Source: Hyphomicrobiales bacterium (GTDB taxonomy: Bacteria > Pseudomonadota > Alphaproteobacteria > Rhizobiales > Aestuariivirgaceae). From it: a DNA stretch of 7,014 nucleotides. The stretch covers positions 1 through 7,014 of the forward strand of contig JALWJW010000070.1 of NCBI GenBank assembly GCA_026996935.1. Direction: 5' to 3'. This document shows, in pieces, positions 1 through 6,697 of this stretch. How positions within the stretch are numbered: position 1 is the stretch's first letter; every line of letters starts with the position of its first letter. The position numbers and the translations under genes are program-made. The notes beneath the pieces were generated by a model. It was not told the origin of the DNA. It searched no databases and worked only from the letters and a program-made list of their open reading frames with translations.

Positions 1-276
1 CGATAATAGTTCCAATGTTGGTTCGGCCTGTGACTTTACTTTTTCGTGTCGCCAGCCATGCCCAATGGTGCGGCGGGCAACAGTAAGAAGCCAACCTTCG
101 GGATTTTCGGGCACGCCTGTTTTTGGCCATGTTTCTAATGCTTTGGCAAAAGCCCCGGCAAGCGCATCTTCTCCTGCTGCAATATCTTTTGCATAAGCAG
201 AAATGAAAGACAGCAGCCGACCATAAGATTGACGGGCGACATTTTCAGCGGTTTTTTGACTTAAGCTGACAGGCAT
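1..276 (-). CDS. ECF sigma factor, ECF42-like (partial, N-terminal 92 residues)
   Basis: This is the N-terminal part of an RNA polymerase sigma-70-family ECF sigma factor; the reading frame runs off the left edge. I translated it from the ATG at 276 on the minus strand. It begins MPVSLSQKTAENVARQSYGR and contains the sigma region 2 stretch EDALAGAFAKALETWP followed by GVPENPEGWLLTVARR. That pattern is typical of the sigma factors that accompany DGPF/YCII-domain proteins (ECF42 group), which usually carry a long C-terminal TPR-like extension and have no anti-sigma factor; neither can be checked here. The gene starts 10 bases after the stop of the DGPF-domain gene, so the two are very probably co-transcribed. 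There is no strong Shine-Dalgarno sequence before the ATG, which suggests translational coupling. The sigma-factor assignment is strong. The ECF42 subgroup is inferred from the motif style and the neighbour. Confidence 0.85.
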   Translation of the reverse strand, partial: MPVSLSQKTAENVARQSYGRLLSFISAYAKDIAAGEDALAGAFAKALETWPKTGVPENPEGWLLTVARRTIGHGWRHEKVKSQAEPTLELLS

Positions 277-286
277 CGCTTAATGC

Positions 287-625
287 TTAATCGCCATCCA
301 TCGGTGAGAATAAAACCGGGCGAACTTCAACCGACCCGGTTAAAGCTGAAGGACACTTGGCCGCCCAGTCCAGCGCAGTATCAAGGTCATCAACATCAAT
401 AACAAAATACCCGCCGATTTGTTCTTTTGAGTCTATAAATGGTCCATCTTCAACCAGTCTTTTGCCATCGCGCATCCGCACGGTTGTGGCAGAGTGATGA
501 TCATGTAAACCATGTGAGGAAACCGCAATACCTGCCTGCATTATAGAGCCAATATAAGCCCCCCAAGCATCCATGTCAGTTGGTGTATCAGTATCAGGGC
601 TGGCAAATATCATCATATATTTCAT
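287..625 (-). CDS. DGPF/YCII-domain protein
   Basis: A small protein of 112 residues in the YCII-related (DGPF) family, a ferredoxin-like dimeric alpha/beta-barrel fold. The signature DGPF is at residues 60-63, inside RLVEDGPFIDSKEQIGGYFV, and the N-terminus MKYMMIFASPDTD is family-typical. Members are often annotated PhnB-like or DGPF-domain; their biochemical role is largely unknown. They are classically encoded next to ECF42 sigma factors and are reported targets of them, which fits the sigma gene 10 bases downstream. I place the start at 625, not at the upstream in-frame ATG at 703. An AAAGGAG Shine-Dalgarno lies about 7 bases before the 625 ATG, the protein aligns with the family from there, and the putative promoter falls inside the longer reading frame. 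There is no signal peptide or membrane segment. The protein is probably cytoplasmic. Confidence 0.88.
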   Translation of the reverse strand: MKYMMIFASPDTDTPTDMDAWGAYIGSIMQAGIAVSSHGLHDHHSATTVRMRDGKRLVEDGPFIDSKEQIGGYFVIDVDDLDTALDWAAKCPSALTGSVEVRPVLFSPMDGD

Positions 626-645
626 TGTTTTTCTCCTTTGAATGA

Positions 646-660
646 ACGCTTTCTTAGCGT
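646..660 (-). repeat. Short inverted repeat in the DGPF-gene leader
   Basis: A perfect five-base inverted repeat (ACGCT, five-base loop, AGCGT) lies between the candidate promoter and the Shine-Dalgarno of the DGPF gene. In the transcript it would form a small hairpin near the 5' end. It could be an operator half-site pair or an mRNA-stabilising hairpin, but it is short enough to occur by chance. Confidence 0.25.
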
Positions 661-693
661 CTATATTATTATGAGCCCTGACAAGGGGGGATT

Positions 694-699
694 TCGACA
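694..699 (-). promoter_or_regulatory. Candidate ECF42-type -35 element (TGTCGA)
   Basis: On the minus strand the hexamer TGTCGA sits about 70 bases upstream of the DGPF-gene start. TGTCGA is the -35 motif I recall as described for ECF42 promoters, and autoregulated sigma/DGPF units are known. The -10 side is not convincing: with a 17-base spacer the tetramer is GCTC, not CGTC or CGAC. If it is used, transcription would start near 660 and leave a leader of about 35-40 bases. The site is also part of a near-palindrome (GATGTCGAAATC). Confidence 0.4.
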
Positions 700-816
700 T
701 CATTGAATATTTTTTTAGTTTATGTGCGGATACGCCCTTACTTATAGCTTTGTCTGAAAGCGTTGATGGGCTATCCTTTTAAAGAACGCCAAGAGGGAGC
801 GACTAGAGGGATCCAT

Positions 817-1545
817 ATGACGTTTAAGTTTATTTTTATGCTAACCCGTAATGATCGAACGGTTGAAGATGCTGCCGATCACGTAAAGACCGCGCTTGAT
901 TGTGGTGTGCGCCATATCGGTTTTAAGGATATTGGTTTACCGGTTGCCGCTTTAAAACAATTGAACAGTGAAATTAAAGCAGGTGGTGCTACCAGTTATC
1001 TTGAAGTTGTATCATTAGATATTGAAAGCGAGATGGCTTCGGCCACTGCGGCTAAAGAAATTGGTGTGGATTATTTACTCGGCGGTACCAATGCAGCCGC
1101 TGTCGTCCCCATTTTGCATGGTTCCGGCATCAAGTATTACCCATTCCCCGGGGAAATTATCGGCCACCCAAGCGTGCTTGGTGGCTCGGTAGAAAATATT
1201 GTTTCCTCAGCTATTGTCCTAGCCCAAACCCCTGGCGTTGATGGTTTGGACCTTTTGGCTTATCGCTTTAATGGGGATGTAGCCGATTTAATGAAGTGTG
1301 TTTGCAAAGCTGTAAACGTGCCGGTTATTATGGCTGGTTCCATTGATACACCAAAGCGTATCGAAACGGTTGCTATTGCCGGTGGTGATGGTTTTACCAT
1401 CGGGACCGCCGCTCTTGATGGCATTTTTCCCGCAGACGACAAGGCATTAAGAACACAGTTGGAAGCGATTATGAGCGCCACCAAGTTTTCATCACCTGAA
1501 AAACGGCTTAAGAATCTCAACGCAGCAAATAATAGTAACCAATAA
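817..1545 (+). CDS. Uncharacterised TIM-barrel protein with phosphate-binding motif
   Basis: A 242-residue protein whose sequence reads as a regular (beta/alpha)8 barrel. Eight hydrophobic strand candidates occur in order: FKFIFML (about 3-9), HIGFKDI (33-39), YLEVVS (61-66), YLLGGT (86-91), YYPFPG (107-112), GLDLLAYR (143-150), VIMAGSID (170-177) and GFTIGTAAL (192-200). The AGSI and IGTA turns after strands 7 and 8 resemble the phosphate-binding site of HisA/ThiG/NanE-type barrels. Conserved-looking polar residues at strand ends (Lys37, Asp38, Glu63, Asp67) are candidate active-site residues. I recall similar proteins in other alphaproteobacteria, often with doubtful names such as 4-hydroxythreonine-4-phosphate dehydrogenase; the sequence does not look like PdxA. 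I chose the ATG at 817, which has AGAGGGA five bases upstream and gives the family-like N-terminus MTFKFIFMLTRND; TTG or ATG codons at 763-766 would add a non-conserved stretch. The substrate is unknown. The gene stands alone, divergent from the DGPF unit. Confidence 0.8.
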   Translation: MTFKFIFMLTRNDRTVEDAADHVKTALDCGVRHIGFKDIGLPVAALKQLNSEIKAGGATSYLEVVSLDIESEMASATAAKEIGVDYLLGGTNAAAVVPILHGSGIKYYPFPGEIIGHPSVLGGSVENIVSSAIVLAQTPGVDGLDLLAYRFNGDVADLMKCVCKAVNVPVIMAGSIDTPKRIETVAIAGGDGFTIGTAALDGIFPADDKALRTQLEAIMSATKFSSPEKRLKNLNAANNSNQ

Positions 1546-1604
1546 CTTCGCGGCTCTATTGGTCTCATTCATGCTGTATCATTACCGCAAAAGCACAAAG
1601 TTAG

Positions 1605-1643
1605 AATAAAACAAAAAAGCCGATGCATTGCTGCACCGGCTTT
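1605..1643 (-). terminator. Intrinsic terminator of the glnB-glnA unit
   Basis: Read on the minus strand just after the glnA stop, the stem AAAGCCGGTGCA pairs with TGCATCGGCTTT (12 pairs, one G-U wobble) around a GCAA tetraloop of GNRA type. It runs into TTTTTTGTTTT, a good U-tract. The plus-strand copy has an A-C mismatch at the wobble position and a weaker T-run, so it would serve the convergent TIM-barrel gene less well, though some bidirectional use is possible. Confidence 0.85.
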
Positions 1644-1665
1644 AAAGTATTGTTTGAAGCGTTGA

Positions 1666-3084
1666 TTATACGCTGTAGTACATATCAAACTCAACAGGGT
1701 GAGGTGTATGTTCCAGACGGATAACGTCTTCACGTAGAAGATCAAGATAAGCATCAATTTGATCGTCAGAGAATACGCCACCTTTTGTAAGATAGTCACG
1801 ATCTTCTGTCGCAGATTGAATGGCTTCACGAAGTGAACCACAAACTGTTGGAATTTCAGCCAATTCTTGTGGTGGTAGGTCGTACAGATCTTTGTCCATT
1901 GCATCACCTGGGTGAATTTTGTTCAAGATGCCGTCCATGCCAGCCATCAACATTGCAGAGAATGCAAGATATGGGTTGGCGGTTGGGTCTGGGAAGCGAA
2001 CTTCAACGCGTTTGCCAGCAGGAGATGCAGTCCAGGGGATACGACAAGAAGCTGAACGGTTAGCAGAAGAATAAGCCAATAGAACAGGAGCTTCAAAACC
2101 GGGAACCAAACGCTTGTAAGAGTTGGTTGAAGGGTTTGTAAACGCGTTTAATGATTTAGCGTGCTTAATGATGCCGCCAATATAGAACAGAGCATTTTCT
2201 GAAAGGTCAGCATATTGGTTGCCGGCAAATGTTGGTTTGCCATCTTTCCAGATTGACTGGTGAACATGCATACCAGTGCCGTTATCGCCATAAACAGGCT
2301 TTGGCATAAATGTAGCTGTTTTGCCCCACTGATGCGCAACATTGTGAACGCAATATTTGTAAAGTTGCAGATGGTCAGCAATGGTTGTTAGTGTGTTGAA
2401 TTTAATGCCCAGTTCGTGCTGTGCAGAAGCAACCTCATGGTGATGCTTTTCAACTGTTACACCCATTTCGGCCATTGTAGAGAGCATTTCACCGCGAAGA
2501 TCCTGAGCTGAATCAATAGGGTTAACCGGGAAATAACCACCTTTTGTGCGCGGACGGTGACCCATATTGCCCATTTCATAATCTGTATCAGAGTTTGAAG
2601 GCAATTCTGTTGAATCCAGTTTAAAGCCAGTGTTGTAAGGATCTGCAGCAAATTTAACATCATCAAAAATGAAGAATTCTGCTTCAGGGCCCATTGTGAC
2701 TGTATCGCCAACACCAGTTTGTGAAACATAGCTTTCGGCTTTTTTGGCTGTCATGCGTGGGTCACGTTCGTAACCTTCACCCGTATTTGGATCAATAATA
2801 TCACAGAAGATACCAACAGTGCTTTGCGCATAAAAAGGGTCAACGTGAACAGATGTCGGATCAAGCATCAAAACCATGTCTGATTCATTGATAGCTTTCC
2901 AACCGGAAATTGAAGAGCCGTCAAACATCAGGCCATCGGCAAAAACATCTTCATCAATCGTGTCGATGTGTTGTGTAACGTGTTGCATTTTGCCGCGTGG
3001 ATCCGTGAAACGAAGATCCACATATTGGATATCATCGTCTTTCAGCATTTGGATAACACTTGCCGCTGTTGCGTCTTTAGACAT
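1666..3084 (-). CDS. glnA: Glutamine synthetase, type I
   Basis: Catalyses ATP-dependent condensation of glutamate and ammonium to glutamine, the main step of ammonium assimilation; the type I enzyme is a cytoplasmic dodecamer. The 472-residue length matches the family (about 469). Visible motifs: the substrate loop FDGSSISGW (54-62), MGPEAEFFIFD with metal ligands Glu134 and Glu136, NGTGMHVHQS (268-277), KRLVPGFEAP with Arg325 and Glu331, NRSASCRIP, and EVRFPDPTANPY. The adenylylation site is in DLYDLPPQE, with Tyr401 equivalent to enterobacterial Tyr397, so control by GlnE is expected. The residue equivalent to Arg337 of the enteric enzyme is Ala341 (SSANRSAS in place of SARNRSAS). I chose the ATG at 3084, which has AAGGAA seven bases upstream and gives MSKDATAASVIQML; the in-frame upstream extension to 3102 is not family-like. 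It follows glnB after 63 bases and is probably co-transcribed with it. Confidence 0.98.
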   Translation of the reverse strand: MSKDATAASVIQMLKDDDIQYVDLRFTDPRGKMQHVTQHIDTIDEDVFADGLMFDGSSISGWKAINESDMVLMLDPTSVHVDPFYAQSTVGIFCDIIDPNTGEGYERDPRMTAKKAESYVSQTGVGDTVTMGPEAEFFIFDDVKFAADPYNTGFKLDSTELPSNSDTDYEMGNMGHRPRTKGGYFPVNPIDSAQDLRGEMLSTMAEMGVTVEKHHHEVASAQHELGIKFNTLTTIADHLQLYKYCVHNVAHQWGKTATFMPKPVYGDNGTGMHVHQSIWKDGKPTFAGNQYADLSENALFYIGGIIKHAKSLNAFTNPSTNSYKRLVPGFEAPVLLAYSSANRSASCRIPWTASPAGKRVEVRFPDPTANPYLAFSAMLMAGMDGILNKIHPGDAMDKDLYDLPPQELAEIPTVCGSLREAIQSATEDRDYLTKGGVFSDDQIDAYLDLLREDVIRLEHTPHPVEFDMYYSV

Positions 3085-3147
3085 TAGCTTATTCCTTATC
3101 AAGTTTAGTGGTAATTCAAATTGAGGGGTTAGAGTTTAGTTTGTTGA

Positions 3148-3486
3148 TTATAGACAATCAACGCCGGTTTCCCCGGTCCGAATGCGAACAGCATGTTCGA
3201 TTGTCGTCACAAAAATTTTGCCATCACCAATGCGCCCTGTGCGAGCAGCTTGGGTGATTGCTTCAATCGCAGCATCAACGCGATCAGCGCCAAGTACAAC
3301 TTCAATTTTTACTTTAGGCAAAAAATCAACAACATACTCTGCACCGCGATAAAGCTCAGTATGACCTTTTTGGCGGCCAAAACCTTTTGCTTCTGTAACA
3401 GTAATGCCCTGCAAGCCAACTTCCTGAAGAGCTTCTTTAACTTCATCAAGTTTAAACGGCTTTATAATTGCTTCTATTTTTTTCAT
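3148..3486 (-). CDS. glnB: Nitrogen regulatory protein P-II (GlnB)
   Basis: A trimeric signal-transduction protein that senses 2-oxoglutarate and ATP/ADP and relays glutamine status to GlnE, NtrB and other targets. The 112 residues match the standard length. The first stretch, MKKIEAIIKPFKLDEVKEAL, is classical. The T-loop GHTELYRGAEYVVDFLPK carries Tyr51, the uridylylation site. The nucleotide-binding segments GFGRQKG (35-41), TGRIGDGKIFV and RIRTGE are intact. The tail ends GETGVDCL, slightly different from the more usual acidic/Ala-rich ending. GlnB rather than GlnK is favoured because it sits directly upstream of glnA, as in many alphaproteobacteria, and no amtB is adjacent. The start is supported by AGGA five bases before the ATG. 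Transcription probably comes from a sigma-54 promoter about 135 bases upstream. Confidence 0.97.
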   Translation of the reverse strand: MKKIEAIIKPFKLDEVKEALQEVGLQGITVTEAKGFGRQKGHTELYRGAEYVVDFLPKVKIEVVLGADRVDAAIEAITQAARTGRIGDGKIFVTTIEHAVRIRTGETGVDCL

Positions 3487-3517
3487 GACATTCCTTTTGA
3501 CCCTGTGGTCTCTATGG

Positions 3518-3534
3518 CGACGTTTAGCACGTCG
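3518..3534 (-). repeat. Hairpin in the glnB leader
   Basis: A perfect six-base inverted repeat (CGACGT, five-base loop GCTAA on the minus strand, ACGTCG) lies inside the predicted glnB leader, about 32-48 bases before the ATG. A second, weaker inverted repeat (GACC, four bases, GGTC) follows at 3499-3510. Neither has a U-tract, so they are not terminators. They may be an mRNA structure or a protein-binding palindrome. Confidence 0.4.
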
Positions 3535-3618
3535 TTGGCGAGATATAGTGATTGTTTTTTAGTCAGTTCTCTTTCTTAGGCAACTTTACTCAATACACGC
3601 ACCTATACCCGCGTATAT

Positions 3619-3634
3619 TGCAGAAACCATGCCA
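3619..3634 (-). promoter_or_regulatory. Sigma-54 (-24/-12) promoter for glnB-glnA
   Basis: On the minus strand the sequence TGGCATGGTTTCTGCA matches the sigma-54 consensus TGGCAC-N5-TTGCA at all but two positions. The invariant GG (3633-3632) and GC (3621-3620) are separated by the required 12-base pitch. Transcription would begin near 3609, leaving a leader of about 120 bases before glnB. Sigma-54 control with NtrC is well known for glnB-glnA units in this class. I did not find a clear paired NtrC site upstream. Confidence 0.75.
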
Positions 3635-3865
3635 AGCTTTAAGAGTCAATTATTAACAATATATATCAACAGCTTAGGCTGCGTGTAGGTTATCGCGGAA
3701 ACACTATTTTGCTTAAAAACAATGCAGATGGTTAAATTTTAGGCATATGGAAGCAAAAAAAGGGGGGAGACGCGCGCTGATAAGTCCAATTAAAGTTACT
3801 GAATATTAAAGTCCGTATGCGAAGTTTTAGATAATTTTTAAAAATGTGAATTTTAGGTGCAAAAA

Positions 3866-6697
3866 ATGGTTCAAACAGCCCATTTGTCCTGCATAGAGCA
3901 GCTCAATCTTGCAAATCGCCGGTTACATGATTTGGCAACGCAAACTGAAACCTGGGTATGGGAAACCGATGAAAATCATATTTTCACTTACTTCTCAAAC
4001 AATTTAGAGAAGTTGACCAATTTAAAAATCTGTAATCTTATTGGCACCAGTCGATTAGATGCAGCTCTTACCAGCGAGCATGACATCTGGCATAAGCATG
4101 CCCAGCATCATTTAGATCGCACCCCGTTTGTTGATTTTCGCTATGAGCGCATCACTGAAACAGGAGACATTCGTCACATTGTTGTATCTGGCTGGCCATT
4201 ATATGACGAGTTTGGCAACTTTAAAGGTTTTCGCGGAACAGGAAAAGATGAGACAGAAGAATTATTGAGATCTAATCGTCAGGTTGAAAAAGAAGAGCAT
4301 TTACTATCGGAAATCGAACATCAGCGACGTGAACTCAATACGGTTTTAGAAAATCTGGCCCAGTCGGTTATCTGGTTTGATAAGGAAGGGGTTATTCGTC
4401 TTAAAAACATTCAAACAGCAAAAGTTATTGGGCTCACTGAGGTTGAACTGGAAAATGTTCAGACAATTGAGCAATATATGATGATGCTTGCCGAAAGGGG
4501 AGACTTTGGCGATGTGGATGTGAAAGCAGATGTTGGCGAACGTGTGGCTCGTTTATGCGCAGACCTGGACGAAGACTTACACTATCGGATTTATTTACAG
4601 AAGATAGACAAATACTTTGATGTAAGCTTGAAACAATTGGATGATGGCAGCCGTATTCTATCGCAAATTGATGTGACTAAAGAAGCAAAAATAAGAGAAA
4701 TAGCCAAAGCCCGCGAGCGTATGATGAAAGAAATCATCTCCAATATGGATTACGCCGTTGTGCTGATGGATAAAGACTTAAATGTCGACTTTGCCAACAA
4801 AAGTTTTTGTGAGTTAATGAATTTTCCCGAAGAATTTATGGAAAGTCATCCCGATATGGAGGAGGTCTTTGATAAATTAAGGCTGGTTGGACCTTTTAGC
4901 TTTCCTGCGTGGAATGATTCAAAGTGGAGGCAATATGTGGCAGCCCAACGTAAGTCGATCTTAGAGAACCAGATGCGTACGATCGAACGCCCGCTGGCAG
5001 ACGGACGCACCATCGTTGAGAGTGTAACAAAACTTGCCAGTGGAAAACATATGTTGACCTTTGTCGATATTACCGAGCAAAAAGAACGCGAAGAAACACT
5101 GTCACAAATCCTAAATGCCATCGATTATGGAACATTGATTTTAGATTCTGACATGAATGTGGAAATGTCAAATCAGCCATTTTCGAAACTAATGAAAATG
5201 AACCCCAGTTTTCTTGAAGAAAAGCCACATATGTCGGCTGTTTTAGATGAAATGCGTGCAAAAAAGACAACTGGTTTTCATGGCACAACAGATAAAGAAT
5301 GGAAGCAATACAGACAGAATGTATGTGAATGGGTGACGGAAGCCAAAGAAGCACCAACCGAACGCCTGCGGGCCGATGGTAAAACAATTATATCTGGCTG
5401 CATTGCGCTGCCTGGCAATAAACGGCTATTGACTTATTTTGATGTCACCGATGTAAAAATGCGAGAAGAAGCACTATCGACAATTATCAATAATGTTGAT
5501 CAGGGCGTATTGCTGATCGATAAAGACCTGAATGTCGAAGTTGCTAATGAAAAGTTTTTTGAACTATGGAAGACCGATAAAAGCTTTTTTGATAATCACC
5601 CCACTTTCGTCACAGCGATGGAGGAAAATCGCCATAAAGGCATGTATGCCATAGATACCAATGATGATGCTGTCTGGAACGCTTATGTTGACCGCCGAGT
5701 TGCAGATTTAAAAAGGGCCAACAAACACGGTGTTGAAGTCAAAAGAGCTGATGGTAAAACGCTTATTTATTCCATCGTCAAACTGCCTGGCGATCGCCGT
5801 ATGGTCACATATTTTGATATTACTGAACTTAAGCAACGTGAAGAACAGCTTGAAGCTATGCAGCACGATCTCGCGCAGGCCAATGAACTGCTTGAAGAAC
5901 GTGTAGAAAGCCGCACCAATGAGTTGAAGAAAACACAAGCCACCTTGGTGCGAAAAGAACGTCAGGCTTTGCTGGGTGACTTGGTTGCCAGTTTGTGCCA
6001 TGAGCTTCGTAACCCGTTAAACGCGCTTAATACATCCATGTTTATCATCCGTAGAAAAGTGGAAAACGATTTCCCGAAACTTACCAAAGCATTTGATCGT
6101 TCAGAGCGCACCATTGAACGCTGCACCCATATTCTTGATGATCTTTATGATTATGCGCTGGTTGATGAGATAAAGCCAAAACCTGTGGAATTATCATCCT
6201 GGCTTCATCGTCAAGCCGAGAAATCCCAAGTGCCAATGTCATATGAACTGGTTTTTGACATCGATGAAAACCTGCAGGAAGTAGAAATCGATGAAAACCA
6301 GATGGGTAGTGCCATTGGCAAAATCATTACCAATGCTGCACAAGCCATTGCCGATAATTTGGATCCCAACAATAGACCGCAAATCAAAATTATTGCCAAA
6401 CTGGTTGAAGACAAAGTGCGTATTATTATTGAAGACAATGGCCCCGGAATGGATGAAGAAACATTCAAAAGGGCCCTTGAACCCCTTTATTCAACTCGAG
6501 GGTTTGGTGTTGGCTTAGGCTTACCCATTGCCAAACAAACAGTTAAGCGTCACGGCGGCAGCTTTGATTTACACTCTCGCCAAGGTGAAGGCACAACAGT
6601 ATTTATCTCTTTGCCCGTGCATCATGATGAGAACTTTTTTGATGAGAATGCAACAAGCTATAAGCCAGGCTTAAACGGAAAACACCAGGCTGCCTAA
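3866..6697 (+). CDS. Soluble multi-PAS sensor histidine kinase
   Basis: A 943-residue sensor histidine kinase that should autophosphorylate on His712 and pass the phosphate to an unidentified response regulator. Order of parts: PAS/PAC domain about 25-130 (ETWVWETDENHIF to GFRGTGKDETE); a short coiled coil; then four PAS_7-like modules at about 146-272, 287-404, 411-529 and 536-654, each closing with D-(I/V)-T; a coiled coil about 655-695; the HisKA dimerisation domain with H-box SLCHELRNPLNAL; and a HATPase with N-box ITNAAQAI (Asn823), G1 DNGPGM (Asp857) and G2 GVGLGLPIAK (881-890). There is no transmembrane segment, signal peptide or receiver domain, so it senses in the cytoplasm. The start at 3866 is chosen because AGG lies eight bases upstream; a GTG at 3857 would add three residues without a Shine-Dalgarno. 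It is divergent from glnB and has no partner regulator in the window. The ligand and pathway are unknown. Confidence 0.93.
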   Translation: MVQTAHLSCIEQLNLANRRLHDLATQTETWVWETDENHIFTYFSNNLEKLTNLKICNLIGTSRLDAALTSEHDIWHKHAQHHLDRTPFVDFRYERITETGDIRHIVVSGWPLYDEFGNFKGFRGTGKDETEELLRSNRQVEKEEHLLSEIEHQRRELNTVLENLAQSVIWFDKEGVIRLKNIQTAKVIGLTEVELENVQTIEQYMMMLAERGDFGDVDVKADVGERVARLCADLDEDLHYRIYLQKIDKYFDVSLKQLDDGSRILSQIDVTKEAKIREIAKARERMMKEIISNMDYAVVLMDKDLNVDFANKSFCELMNFPEEFMESHPDMEEVFDKLRLVGPFSFPAWNDSKWRQYVAAQRKSILENQMRTIERPLADGRTIVESVTKLASGKHMLTFVDITEQKEREETLSQILNAIDYGTLILDSDMNVEMSNQPFSKLMKMNPSFLEEKPHMSAVLDEMRAKKTTGFHGTTDKEWKQYRQNVCEWVTEAKEAPTERLRADGKTIISGCIALPGNKRLLTYFDVTDVKMREEALSTIINNVDQGVLLIDKDLNVEVANEKFFELWKTDKSFFDNHPTFVTAMEENRHKGMYAIDTNDDAVWNAYVDRRVADLKRANKHGVEVKRADGKTLIYSIVKLPGDRRMVTYFDITELKQREEQLEAMQHDLAQANELLEERVESRTNELKKTQATLVRKERQALLGDLVASLCHELRNPLNALNTSMFIIRRKVENDFPKLTKAFDRSERTIERCTHILDDLYDYALVDEIKPKPVELSSWLHRQAEKSQVPMSYELVFDIDENLQEVEIDENQMGSAIGKIITNAAQAIADNLDPNNRPQIKIIAKLVEDKVRIIIEDNGPGMDEETFKRALEPLYSTRGFGVGLGLPIAKQTVKRHGGSFDLHSRQGEGTTVFISLPVHHDENFFDENATSYKPGLNGKHQAA
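4670..5821 (+). repeat. Tandem PAS_7-like modules within the kinase gene
   Basis: The last three PAS modules are recognisable copies of each other. Each opens with a phrase like IINNVDQGVLLIDKDLNVEV and ends with L-T-(Y/F)-(F/V)-D-(I/V)-T. The closing aspartates fall at residues 269, 401, 526 and 651, so the last two intervals are exactly 125 residues (375 bases). At the DNA level only short blocks, such as GATAAAGAC-T-AATGTCGA in modules 3 and 5, still match, so the duplication is old. Confidence 0.75.

Larger units (their letters stand above)
3487..3865. other. Divergent intergenic region between glnB and the sensor kinase
   Basis: This 379-base gap has no credible gene; the frames open here lack a ribosome-binding site or family resemblance. 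The left third holds the glnB leader with its hairpins, and the sigma-54 promoter is at 3619-3634. The right part is AT-rich and must carry the kinase promoter. GATAAT at 3830-3835 could be a -10 box, but the paired -35 (TTAAAG, 3806-3811) is poor. An unusual purine run, seven A followed by six G, then a GC-rich GACGCGCGC, lies near 3755-3777. A lone GGTGCA (3856-3861) resembles half of an NtrC site, with no matching partner. Confidence 0.6.

Noticed and set aside
626..703. N-terminal extension of the DGPF protein to an ATG at 703
   Set aside because: No Shine-Dalgarno, not family-like, and it would place the TGTCGA site inside the coding region; the ATG at 625 has a strong AAAGGAG.
763..816. 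Upstream TTG/ATG starts for the TIM-barrel gene
   Set aside because: The extra residues do not look like the barrel's first strand, and a better Shine-Dalgarno (AGAGGGA) sits before the ATG at 817.
1569..1907. Minus-strand reading frame over the glnA 3' end
   Set aside because: Out-of-frame shadow of glnA and its terminator, with no family features.
3193..3579. Plus-strand reading frame antisense to glnB
   Set aside because: Shadow of glnB; composition and content show no recognisable domain.
3645..3672. Sigma-70 promoter for glnB based on TTGACT or TTGATA motifs on the minus strand
   Set aside because: No acceptable -10 box at 16-18 bases; the sigma-54 match is far better.
3856..3861. GGTGCA as an NtrC binding site
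   Set aside because: Only one half-site matches, the partner half is absent, and it overlaps the kinase start region.
6211..6518. Reading frames on both strands within the kinase HATPase region
   Set aside because: Shadows of the kinase gene, whose motifs are all intact in its own frame.
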